From Erythrophleum ivorense (Eukaryota; Streptophyta; Magnoliopsida; Fabales; Fabaceae), in assembly GCA_026724425.1 (NCBI GenBank), contig JAIUCV010000009.1:20907823-20971822 (forward strand): DNA of 64,000 bases, given 5' to 3'. The notes under the pieces are model-generated. The model searched no databases, was not told the origin of the DNA, and saw nothing but the letters and a program-made list of their open reading frames with translations. The translations under genes were made by a program, and so were the position numbers. Below are positions 50,701 through 62,699 of the stretch, piece by piece (within the stretch, counting starts at the first letter, position 1; every line of letters begins with the position of its first letter).

Positions 50701-51088
50701 ATTGGATTTAAAACTTTTTCTAATGAATCAATTAAAATTTTGGTAAACTAACCATCTAAAATGTAAATCAGAAGGGTTTTGACCACTCTAGGAGTTCTTA
50801 TGATTTTTTGGGCCTCTGAGAATCTTGAGAAACTCAATTTTTCCATTTAAAAATACCTCTTTCGAGTTTTCTAAAAATTGTCCAAATTTATGAAAATGCC
50901 ACTACCTTTTTACCAACTTTTATTCAACTATTTTGGCTCCAGTTTCTAGGCATCTTTAGCCTTGTATTCTCATTTTTTGATGTCTAGATCATTATTCTAA
51001 TTTTGTTTGGCCTCAATTCTTTCTATCTAGGGGACTTCCTTTTGTAACCAATTAGTTTTAGGCCTTTTTTGTGTAACTGAATATTACA
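47735..51088 (-). mobile_element. A12: family A solo LTR in A13
   Basis: In plus coordinates it starts TATCATACCATATCATTC (degenerate TGTAACACCATAGATTTC) and ends ACTGAATATTACA, 3,354 bp, with perfect duplications AAATA (47730-47734 and 51089-51093). Removing it joins A13 in register with other copies (AAACATG then TAGCATGG). The minisatellite is at 49109-49275. A12 supplies the uninterrupted version of sites hit in A2 and A9. Confidence 0.85.
49109..49275 (-). repeat. Minisatellite of A12
   Basis: Five units of 30-33 bp, each with CCTCACCCATT-like and GGACTTTTGGCTTTG-like blocks, followed by a partial unit. Confidence 0.8.
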
Positions 51089-51213
51089 AAATATAGCATG
51101 GAAGATGATCTCATTAGGTTTGAAATATCATGTAACTTAAAATCACTCATCCACTTGCATTTATATTGACACTTTCCATAGCACACACATAGTCAGTTTG
51201 CACATTCTCATAT
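51089..51213 (-). mobile_element. A13, second part
   Basis: A 125-bp piece of A13 between A12 and C. It continues the first part after A12 and runs on at 57709 after C. Confidence 0.65.
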
Positions 51214-52371
51214 TGTAACACCTTGAAATTAATTAAGGATAATTATAATTAGGAATTGATATAGGTTTAATTAGGAGAATTAATTAAAAGAGATGGACAT
51301 TAATTTGGGCCTTATGATTAATTTAATTATACTTTGAGCTAAGTATAGAAGCCCAATCTTAGCCTTAGGGAGATCTAATTCCTTTTTCTTAAAAGCCAAA
51401 TATTTATTTTATGTTGGTCCAACTCACATTTAACCCATTTAACATTTAAACTATGGCCTAACTAGCACCAACTTCTAAATCCACTTGGATTTGGGCCTTT
51501 GGGTTAGCCCACAATCCACCTAAACCCTAAAACCTAAAGTTCTTTAAGCCTTTTCCCCTTCATTATGCAGAAACACCATAGGCATAAAGCATTTTTAGAG
51601 GTTTAAGGTAAAGGCTAGGGTTATTCACAAAAATCCATCTTTTCCCACTTTTCAAGCCAAAATCAGCCAAGGTAATTGTTATATAACTTGACCCTTTCTT
51701 CTTCTTCAATTTAACCTGATTGGTTTGTTATTTGGAGAATTTTCACCCACACCTTAAATATGATATGAGTTGTTTGATGTTTTCTTGGAGGATTTTCAGA
51801 GGTTGAGGCTAGGAGAGATATTAGGTGACTATAAACTTCTCATTTTGATGTATTTTCTATTGGTTTAGGACCCTTATAGCTAATTTATGATGAGTGGTGA
51901 TTTTGTACGAATTTGCCCAGAATTTAGAGTGTTGCTCTAAGGTTACTAGAGTAGGCATAACCAAATTTAAATTTGGTTATTGTAGTGGCTAGGTAAATAT
52001 TCTCTAAGTAGTTATTGGTGGTTTAATTCTTTGAGTATTAGATTTGTTGCTATAAATGATGATTAAGAATAATAATGGTATGATTTTATGTCCATAGGCT
52101 GAAGTAGCATTGTGGTTGGCTCTCAAAGACTTGTCTACAAGTGAGGTAACTGGGGTTAACATTAAATTCCATGCATATGTCTACTTTAATTTTATATCTA
52201 TAAATATGATTTTGAATGTATAATGCATGGCTGGCTATTTGAATTGTATGTTTGGACCTTGTGAGTCCATGGTGGAGCTATGGTGTAGCTGCCACCCATG
52301 CATTGTGTTTTAATTTGATACCAAGTTATGATCAGACCCTTGTATGCATTGAGCTTAGGTTGTACTCATTG

Positions 52372-55300
52372 TGTAACATCTGCTTACTCCGTAAACATGA
52401 GAGACGTAATATCCGGTTTCTCCATAAACGAGCGAAACACACAAGATATAAAAGCAAGTCCCCTAAAATGAATGATTTAAGACCAAATAAAATTAGAATA
52501 AAATTTTAAATAATATAAAATGAGGATCTAAGGTTTGACATGCCCAAAAAAATCAGAACTAGAGTGGTTTAATAAAATTGCTGAAAGCATAATGGCATTT
52601 TCGTAATTTCAGCCACATTTTAAAAAACTCAAAGAAGGAATTTTTAAATAAGAAAAATGAGTTTCTTGGGGTTCTCAAAGGCCCTAAAAACTATAAGAAC
52701 CACTAGAATGGTTCAAACCCCTTCGATTGACGTTTTACAATGTTGGTTGACTCGAATTTTGACTGATTCATTTAGGAAGGTGTTAGATCCAATTTGAGTG
52801 ATTCTAAAGGATTTTATAAGTTAGAGAACCTAAATTTCATGATGGAAAAGACGATTCTTAAAAAGAAGTTGAAATGGGCCTAAAACAAAAAAGCCAAGAA
52901 ACGAGACGTAAATGAAATTTTTAATGATCAATTTTAAGACACTTAGCTCCTTAGATAGCATCCCATTCTTCTCCTCCATTTAGACCAACTTGGTTGCTGC
53001 CCAAGCCAAAGGAGGTTCTGCCCCAAAGAAACAAACAAGAAAGGAGGAGAAAGAGGAAGGAGAAATCTAAGAAAAGGTGAGAAAAAGTGTGAAATTTCGT
53101 AGTTCTTCCTTTATTAATCTTATTCCTCTCCTTCTCCTCTTTGTTCCTATGGCTTTTATGATGTATTTAGGGCTATTTTGTGGCTGGTTCAAAGGAGGGA
53201 ACTCATAATTTTAAGGAGGATCATGAAGCAATGGAAGAGCCTTTGGAAAAGTATTGAAATAAGGTAAGAAACCTAACCTTTCATTGCATCTTCTTGGTTA
53301 TCTCCCATAGTGTTTGTTCAGCCAAGATGGAGCCCAATCACTAAGGGATAAATTCTATCCATACGAAGGTGGAATTAAGGGTTCTAGAGTGTCAGGATTA
53401 ACAATATGTAATTGGAACTAAGTAAGAAGCATTAAATAATAAGTTATGCTACTTAGAGATTTTAGTGTTCCTTGGTAAATATGATGCTTCCTAAAGGTTA
53501 TTCAAGATGTCTAAGAGTGTATATGAGTTCTTAAGACACCTAGGAGGCTCTATATATGCCAATTCTCTAAAGAAAATGAATGGAACTCCATGGGTCCAAA
53601 AGCCAAGCGTAGTCTTGCCTAAGAGGGGAAGTAGCATCTAGGAAATGTTTTAATTTGTTCCAAGGCTAGAATGAAACTAAGTATGATAGAAGAACACCCA
53701 TGGAAGCCTTGAAAAAATTTAGGAGCCATAGAATGTGAGATGGAGGTATAGGCTCCATAATGGGACATAAAGAAGCAACTTGTAGCTAAGCTCCTTAAAA
53801 TGAATTTGTGATGACTCCAAGGAGTTTAAATAGAGTCAAGAGACTTAGATGAAAGGAGAAAATAGAGCCAAGATCATGAATTCTCATAGTTGCTTCATTA
53901 GGTCCTTTATGGAAACATATTGGAGTCTTGGAACTAAGTAAGCTTTCATAGAGTGTATGATGCTAGAGTTTCATTCAATGATCTAAATATGTTCTGCTTG
54001 ATGTGTTTAGGCCAAGAGAACCTAGTGCCTCTAAGTTTCATAGGTTAGCTGAGAAGAGGGAGGAAGAATCCAAAGAAAAAGTGTGTGGTATTGGCTCTAA
54101 GGTAGCTTTCTAACATTTCTCTTATGCATGTTTGGATGTTTTCTTGTCTTTGGATGTGTGTATGTATGATTATGCTATGCAAAATGTTTCTAGCAAATGT
54201 TCACATGATATGGTACCATGATGCCTTTGTTATGTTCTTGAAAGATGTTTTATGAATGTGTTTTAGTTTGCATGAGCTTAGTGAAGTCAAAAGTCCCTTA
54301 GCAAGGGTAAGGATAAGCCAAAAGTCTCTAAGAATGGGTGAGACAAAGCCAAAAGTCTCTAGAAGAGTGAGGCATAGTCAAAAGTCCTTTAAAAGTAGGT
54401 GAGACAAGTCCAAAAGTCCCAAAGATAATGGATGAGGCTAAACCATTGCCTTGGCAAGCTTATGTATGATGTGTATGAGTTTTTAATGAGAAATGCTTTA
54501 TGTATGTTCATAAGTTGTAAGATTGCCATGCGTTCATTCTTAGACTTATAAATGCATTTATTACGTATGTTTGAAAGGGTGAAGAGCTATTAGGATTCAT
54601 GGAATCTCACTCTTTTCTCTCCAATGTCTACATATGTCTAAGTGGACCAAATAAACCAAGAAATGGAAGCTACTAATCTTAAAGACAAAGAGATTGCCAA
54701 AAGGAAATGCCAAATGATTGTTTTGTAAACATATGGTTGTCAAAATGATGTAATCTTATATTGTATATGATGTATAGCCTCTTGAACATATGTAATTACA
54801 TGGATACATGATGTACATGTGGAATTTGGAAGCATAGGAATAAGAATGTGAGTTCTTGACATTGAGATGCCTTAATGAATTCATGAAACCTTGTATATAT
54901 GAATAAGTGGCGTAGTGATTTTGTGATGCATGAGCATTGGGACCTCTTGAACAAGTTTAATAGACTATTTTTAAGCTTTCTCACATGTTCAAGTGGCCAT
55001 AGGCAAGGTAGAAGTACAATTGGTTCATATTTGACCCTTTAGGATGCATAAAATGGCCATTTTAGAACCCTAGGTCACAAATAGACCAAATAGACGATTT
55101 TTCCCATGGAATTTGGCTTCCGCATAGGTCTTATCTAGATATTTTTGTAAAGCTAAAAGCTAGATTATTTGGAGCTCTAGAGAATTAATTATGAATTTTC
55201 AAATTTTGGAAAAAGCTATTGAAATAGCTATTCTATTGTTTACATGCTTAGTTTCTTCTCCTATATCATCTGAGGGCCAAATGTTATCCAATGCTTGTAA

Positions 55301-56076
55301 AATTTTACAGACATAAATGAGACATGATAATCATTGTGTGACCATTAAGATCACCCCATTTGGAGGTCTGTAGAGGGAGATATGAATTTTTAAAATTGGA
55401 AGATAGTACCAATAATGCAGCATGACTTCTAGTATTGTTCCATCCAATTCCATGGGATAAATGCTTTTGTTTTAGTCTAGAAATATTTTTATCCTTTAGT
55501 AACATCAACAGAGTTCTAGAATGGTATGGTTTTCTAGGTTTTGATTTTTCTATAATTAGTTATGAATTTTTGAAATTTATGTTAGTAACTTGTGATAACA
55601 AACCTAGGCAATTGGACCTTTGGTACTTTTCTATTGTCAATAGTGGTCTAGACGATGTTTTCATGGCTTGGAATAATTTTTAACCTATATTTAACATTTA
55701 GAGCTTTCCAAAAAGCTATCATTTGCTTAATTTTGATTTTTCTATAATTAGTTATGATTTTCCAAAGATGATGGCAGGAAGTTAGAAAATGGAACTTGAG
55801 GTAAAATCCTATTTTTGTGTGATATGGTTCCAAACCCAAAATTTATGAGACCAAATGTGATATTTATGAATTGTATAAATTTGTTATGAATGGAAAATGA
55901 TATTGATGAGTACATATAGTCCTTAGAGCTATGAATTATGTATGTGGCCTCCCAATTATGCAACTTTCCATGTGTGAAAGTGTATATTTTCTTACATATT
56001 TCTTCCAATATACATGGGATATGTTGAGATAGCTCATGAGACAATGGTTTGAAAGCTAAGAGGTTAAGGTATAACA
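52372..56076 (+). mobile_element. A14: family A solo LTR in C
   Basis: It starts TGTAACATCTGC and ends AAGGTATAACA, 3,705 bp, with perfect duplications CATTG (52367-52371 and 56077-56081). It carries edge boxes (ACTCCGTAAACATGAG, TCTCCATAAACGAGCG), leader modules, the minisatellite at 54275-54440 and distal modules at about 190-bp spacing near 55,180, 55,380, 55,550 and 55,740. Confidence 0.9.
54275..54440 (+). repeat. Minisatellite of A14
   Basis: Five units with GCCAAAAGTC(C/T)CT and GGGTGAGAC blocks, spaced about 31 bp; a regular array. Confidence 0.75.
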
Positions 56077-57708
56077 CATTGGGGAGTTAGTGCCATGGAC
56101 AGGCCTCTCCCGGTGTTAATGGCTTTTAATATGTGGAAATGTAATTGCTAGTATGGGATAGTAGTCACTGATAGTCTAATTATTTCATTTGCTGATATAA
56201 CTGGTATATTTTCTGATGCTTATTTGATTTCATGCACATATGTTAATCAAATTAGAATATATGAATAGAATTTGCCTTTGGTTATTGAGATTTGTATCTC
56301 ACCTTATTTCATAAGCTAACTATTTTAGATAAAGGTCCTTCAGGTAAGGATAAAGGAAAGCAAGTGGATGAAGATCCATGAGCTAAGACCATGTGTAGGA
56401 AATTTTACACTTGGATAGATCTAATATAGGATAGATGCTAATTTTTGTTATTTTTTTGTATAGCATTATCATCATCTAATCATGTTGCCAAGTGTAGGTA
56501 TTTTTTGTTTTAGTAAACAATGTTGTAACTCATAAGGAGTTAGACTTTTTATAACTTGGAATTTGATGTATGCACTTATATATCTAATATAAAACCTTGT
56601 TGATCCTAAAATATGGTTTATTATATGAGAATGTAATCATGTGACACCTTAATGGTTGACTTAGACTAATAATGCATGGAGCTTATATTGGAATTTATAT
56701 TTGGATGATGATGTTAGTAGTTATGAATCCTTCTTGCTATCATTGATATATAAATTGCTTATGTATGAGAGTAGATGAGTAGGAATCAACACCTAGGATT
56801 TAATTTGGCAACAAGAGACATTCTAAGTAAATTAGGTAGTTGAATGATATTAGAGCCCTACAAATTAAGGTAGAGTAGCCCTAGAGTGTTGCTAGAGGGA
56901 GAGGTGGAGTGTATGCGATGAAATTGGGAGAGTTTAGGTGCAGGAGGAAGTTGAGCTAGGGCTAAAACACCTTAAGTCACAGCCAATAGTCAATCAAAAG
57001 CATGGCGCAAGACGAAAATTTTCCATAGGGAGAGTAACAGAATACAACTTCACCATGACACAAGTACTTTCATCATGGCATAGTTTAAATAATTTGGTAG
57101 AGGGTTCTAGGAGGCATACCCCCTGCAACACCACATAGGCTCGCCATGGGGAGGGTCCAAGCTGTGGTGAGAATCATGAAGTATGTGAATAGTAGGTCCC
57201 AAGACCACCTCCACTGTGACTTAATATGTTATAGTCATGGCTCAAGGTTTGAATTGTCAATTTTGAGCTCTAGTAGTCACTTACAATGCGGTGCGAATAT
57301 GCCAAGTCATGGCAGGAGTCTTCAAACTTGGTTTTTAGGTTCTAGTAACCAACGTAGTCGTGGCAGGAGAGGTCCAAGTCGTGGCAAAGGATCCCAAACT
57401 CTTATTTTTGACTTAGAAGCCTTGAATTTCACTATGTTAAGGTTAGAAAATGACTTGAGAACTTTTTATAAGGGTTTTTGAGTTAAAATCAATAATATGA
57501 TAAATCAAAGGTCTTAACTGATAATTATGATCACTTGCAGATGCAATTAGTTATGGTTGCTTAGTTAATAACCTTAATAATATGAAGATTCAAAATTTTC
57601 CACCTTTTTTTCTATTTTAATTAATTGTAATGGCTTTAGACCTTGATTTCTAATTATTAATTATATAATTAATCTTAATTATGATAATTAGGAATTAGGG
57701 TTGTTACA

Positions 57709-59038
57709 CATATATACACATTCAAAAATGCGATTTACATAATCTTATACTTTTACATATGTAAGGGTGTTTACATCACAAAAATGACATGTACAATATC
57801 TCATGTGCAACATATTATGTAAATTCCTAAACCATTGTCAAAGTATTGCCAATTACACTTATTGGTCTCTATTTTGGGCTCCTTGAGAGTTTCTTAGATA
57901 TGTTTAGAAATAATATGGGGAAGAGTGAGATTCTATGAATCCCAATAGCTTATCCACTCTTCAAACATACTTATAAGGCATGTTATCATATCAAAGAAAG
58001 TAAGCATGCATCATATTCATCCAAATATAAAATATAATCATATTCATGAAATCATATGGATTTATCAAGGTTCAAGACAAGCTCTAAAAACTTCTGGTCT
58101 AGCCTCACCCAATTATTTTGGAACTTTTGGATTAGCATCACCTATTCCTTAAGAGTTTTTAGCTTTGTCTCACCCTTACTTAGGGACTTTTAGTTTCACG
58201 TCACCCAAGTTAAGGGGCTTTTGGTACAACCTCACCTAATAAGACCCACTTCACATTTCTAATGCATATCAAATTACATTATTGCATCAATTCATCATAT
58301 CAATAGCAAGAGACATAATATATAATCCTTTCTTAATAGAGCACAAAGTTTTCACTTGGTTTCTCACTTCCTCTTCTCAGCCTCACAAATACACTTGGGA
58401 AAGACTTCACTTGCTTATCTTAGACACATCAAAGAAGACACAAATACATTAATGGAACCATCTCTAGCCTTACATAAGCCCATTCTAGCTTAAGCTTCCA
58501 TATGGCTCCATTTAGTGGTATAATTAAGCAACTCATACAATTCATTATCTTGGCTCCAAATTCTCGCCTAATATAAGTCATTTGACCTTATTTAAACTTA
58601 TTAGAGTTATCACAAATTTAATTCAAGGAGTCTAGCACCAAGTTGCTTCTTTTATGCATAATGGAACCTTAAACTTTCACCTTTCAAAATAAGGCTTTTA
58701 AATTCAAACTAATGGTTCCTTTAGTATTTATAATTCAAATCTAGACCATTTTTATCTTTAGAATCAAAGAAAACTCTTTCTAGGTGTTCCAAACCCTTCA
58801 AGGCCGAGGCATGCTCCAAGAATACCCTTTTTGGTGTTTTTGTCTAATTCTCTTAGGAAATGGCATCTATGAAGCTTCCTTGATCCTTTTTTTGACTCAA
58901 TTATGTTCTTAGATAAGTTAAATTATCATTTTAAAGCTTCATTTTTCCCAAGGGGCAAGTGAAACCCTAGGTTCTATAACTTGCAACCAATAGCTTTCTA
59001 TTTGCTTCTTTTGGTTCCATATTAATTCCTATGCTTCA
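57709..59038 (-). mobile_element. A13, third part
   Basis: Continues A13 after C: distal end, GAGTGAGATTCTATGAATCC block at 57,925, minisatellite at about 58095-58240, and leader modules to 59,038, where A15 is inserted (flank CTTCA). The promoter end of A13 is not in the window. Confidence 0.7.
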
Positions 59039-62000
59039 TGTAATACCATAATTTTCTAGTTCATTTCATACTATATCTATGCTTCCCATTACGCATCTCA
59101 TGAAAGAACCAAGAAAATAGCATAAAAATAATGAATATTTTTGCATTGAGTCGTGTATGAAAATTCTATTCGGTGTCACATGGACCATGTGAGCTCCTAT
59201 ATCATATTATCATATTTAATTACATGAATACAACTCATTTGCATCATGAAAAGTTGCCTACAACTCATCGAACTCAAAGGGAAGCTCAAAATACACATAT
59301 ATTTTCGGCTAGATTTTCCCACCTTTCTATCACAATTTGGAAAATCATAACTAATTTTAGAAAAATCTAACTTATGCACTCTTGGCCATTTTTGAAAGCT
59401 ACACATGTCTACATCATGCTAAAAATATGTACAGACCATAACATCCTACACAAAGGATATTTAACATTCGAAATAGTCCAGAGGTCAGGCAATCCACTGT
59501 TGCTATTACAGAATTCTGCAGCAAACTTAAAAAATGCCTAATTAATTCCAAAAAATCCAATCCATGCTAAAGATACCAATATGGAAAGCTGTGGATGTTA
59601 GCTAGAGGAAAAAAATAACTTTAGACCATTTCAGGCACATCGGACATTGAAATCCAATCAAACAATAACTAAGGTAGGCTGAAGTTTCTAATACTAGAAT
59701 GATTCTTTGAAAATTCATATCTACCTCTCTAGAAATCTAAATTAGGTGCTTCTAATTTGCACACATCACTTAGAATGTCTAGTTTCTTTGTATAAAATTT
59801 AGTGGCAATTGGACATCATTTGGGCCCTGTGTGGTGGGTTTCATTTTTGGACCAATATGAACAGTGGCTTGACCAAAATCAGAAAATTTTCCAAATTTGA
59901 AAATTCAGCAAATATTCTCTAGACCTCTGAAAATTCTATTCTTTAGCTTCCTAAAAATATCTTAACAAGATCTAATTGTATACCAAATCTTAGATCAAGA
60001 AGAGATTATTTGGATAAAAAGTGACATAGGGTTCTATTATAGTCAATTTTGGCTCCACATGGGATACCAAAATGTCCAAATAGCTTTCCTTGGGGTTTGA
60101 CACCTCTTGGGCAAGTCTAAAAGCATAATTAGGACTTGTGTGAGCTTCCAAAATGGTCTCAAATCTCATACATCTCAATTTAGCCATTTCACTTCCGTTA
60201 ATACATGAAATTTCATAATGCAAAATTGCCATTACACGACCAAAATGAGTATTTCCATACATATAACCCTAGCTCTCATTTATATACAATACATTAACAT
60301 AATTATACATGCTCATAACATCATAGATCATATACAATTAGGGATTTCATCAATTGATATCCATAAGACCTTAAAGTAGCAATCTCAAGACACATTGATG
60401 TCATGCTCTCATCTTCAAGGTAGTTGACTTCCATGACCTTGCTCTCTTGGTCCACCTAGTATGTTAGAACATTAAAGAGGAGGGATGAGATTCAAAGAAT
60501 TCCAATAGCTCATCTCCCATTCAATCATGAATAAAGTATACAAAACAAGTCTCACAAATACATGTATGTCATATAGACATGTGGAATCATTCAAGAAGCA
60601 TTCTTAGCATTTGAAAAAGTCATACATAGCATACATAGGCTCACTAAGCAAGTGGATTGGCTTCACCCATTTACTTGTGGATTTTGGACTTGCCTCACCC
60701 ATTCTGTAAGAGGTTCTTGAACTTAACCATGCTCTTAGGAGTCAAGCTCACTTTTGGGAGACTTTTTACTTTGTCTTAACTAATCTTAAAGGTTCTTGGC
60801 TCATCCTCACTATGGCTAGGGGTTCTTGGCCTCACCACACTCAATCAAACCAAAGTAAACATCATGAACATCATTTAGAAAACATAATGCATCATCATGG
60901 TACCATGGAGTAAGAGCTCATGCTAGAATATTTCTCATGGCTTGAAATACACATACACACATTTAAAAATAAGTAAAGCAAACAATCATACATGAGAGAA
61001 GGTGGAGAAAGCTACCTTCCTAGCATTTGTACACTTTTTCCTCAAGTCTTGAATCCTCTCCCATGACCTCACACACCCAAGGAGGTGGAGATCATTCCTC
61101 TTGACCTAGACACATCATATGGAAGCTAATTATACTCTTGGAGTAAAGTTTAAGGCCCCACAATTTGCTTAAACTCTAGCTTGACCTATAAACCCCTTTT
61201 ATGGTACCAAAATGCATCTAATGAAGCAAGCCCCTCAAATAAATTCTAGACTCTATTCTTTCCTTTCAAATATGATTCTTGACTCCTTTTAAGCCTCTTG
61301 GAGTCATCGCACAATTAAAATAAAGAGCCTAACTACATGTTACTTCTTTAGGTCATATTATGGAACATAAGGCACCGACTCACTTTCTATGGTCTCTAAA
61401 TTTTTTCCAAGGCCTCCCCTCATCTTCATTCATCATATATGACTCAAAAAATTAGTTTTGAAAATTTTAAAACTATCCCTAGCTATATAAACCCCTTTAG
61501 GTCAAGGCTATGGAAGACTTTGGCTTCCATGGAGTTTGCTTTGTTTTCTTGATGGAGGAAGCACATGGGGAGACTTCTAGGGATCTTAGAAGCTCATTTA
61601 AACTCTCATTTAGACATAGGAATCAAGGTATCAAATCAGATTTTACAAGGAACATATGAAACCCTAGACTTTGCATCTTGAATTTCCATGGTTATTTGTT
61701 AATTCTCTTTGCATGTTCTTAATCTCCACACCCTTTTTTCTAAGAATAACCCTTGGTTCTGCCTAAAAACTAAGTCCTCCTAGGGTTTCTTAAGTGGGGC
61801 AAAATGGTGGAGGAAGAGGGGTAGGGGATAGCAACCATGGAAGAAGAAATTACCTTGTTTTCTTGCTTGTTCTCACTTGAATCTTGTCTTCTTTGAACTC
61901 CTCTTTTCAAATCCGAATTTTTTCCTTAATTTCTTCCTTAAAACAGATTTATAAACTTTACTATAAATGAAGAAAGCTCAAGTGGAGAGGAATAAGTTTG

Positions 62001-62400
62001 GAAGAAGAAGGAGCATGAAAATCCATGAAATTTCTTACCTTTTCCTTGCTTTTTCTCCTCCTTTCTTCTCCTCCTTGGTGTGCCTAAGAGAGCTTGTGTT
62101 TTATCTAGTTTTTGGGTTGAATGGGTTGTGCAAATGAAGGGGAGAAGAAATAAGAATCTTAAAGTGTGTTTAAGAAGCTTCCACTTTCTCAAAAATTTTA
62201 ATTTTGCCCTTTGTTTTTGGAATTTTTGTTTCTAACTTATTTTAGCTTCTTTCTGAGAACCGTCTTTTCCATTATGAAATTTAGCTCCCAATTTAGTAAA
62301 ATACCTTTGGAATCACTCAAATGGGAGCTAAAACCTTCCTGAACAAATCCGTCAAAGTTCAAGTGCATAGATGTTGAAAAACATCCACTGGAGGGGCTTT
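59039..62400 (-). mobile_element. A15: family A LTR, truncated
   Basis: In plus coordinates it starts TGTAATACCATAATTTTC and runs through distal modules, minisatellite (60640-60840), leader modules and promoter-proximal block. It breaks off at about 62,400 after GGAGGGGCTTTAC, roughly 550 bp short of its promoter end. No second copy of CTTCA can be found, so it was cut by a later deletion or recombination. Confidence 0.75.
60640..60840 (-). repeat. Minisatellite of A15
   Basis: About six units with CACCCATT and TTGGACTTG/TTCTTGGCTCAT blocks; indels make the spacing irregular, as in A1. Confidence 0.65.
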
Positions 62401-62699
62401 ACACCATTATCTTATTTCCTAAACCAAGGCTCCAAAATTTTTCCTAAAGGTTCCTCCTACCTTCTCCCATCATATAAAGTCCCAAACTAAAATTAGAATA
62501 AATTAAAACAATCCCTAGCCAATTTGTTCTTGCTTAGCCAAGACACCTTCCAAGAAAAGGGTTCATGAGCTTTTTGATTTTTCCTTGATGGGAGAGCCAC
62601 TTGGGAGGCTTTCTAGAGGTCTTAGGAGCTCAATGGAACACTTAAATAGCCTAGGAAATTCACACACTAAATAAATTTTTACAATTCCCTCAAGAACTC
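62401..62699 (-). mobile_element. A16: family A LTR fragment
   Basis: Matches A8 at about 34,010-34,290 (TTTTTCCTTGATGGGAGAGC, GAATAAATTAAAACA). Both ends are cut: the left by the A15 breakpoint, the right by A17. It is not the missing part of A13, since it covers an earlier section of the LTR. Confidence 0.7.

Larger units (their letters stand above)
51214..57708 (+). mobile_element. C: solo-LTR-like element hosting A14
   Basis: It starts TGTAACACCTTGAAATT and ends AATTAGGGTTGTTACA, with perfect duplications CATAT (51209-51213 and 57709-57713) in A13. Without A14 and its duplicate CATTG it is about 2.8 kb. The termini resemble those of gypsy-type LTRs, and no coding domain is visible, so a solo LTR is likely. 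Near 57,300-57,400 the motif AAGTCRTGGCARRAG recurs three times. A frame of 111 codons at 57146-57481 overlaps this and has no recognisable domain. Orientation is a guess from AAACCCTAA-type leader sequence at about 51,520. Confidence 0.75.

Noticed and set aside
57146..57481. 111-codon frame in element C
   Set aside because: No domain known to me; the AAGTCGTGGC repeats bias the composition. Kept only as a finding.
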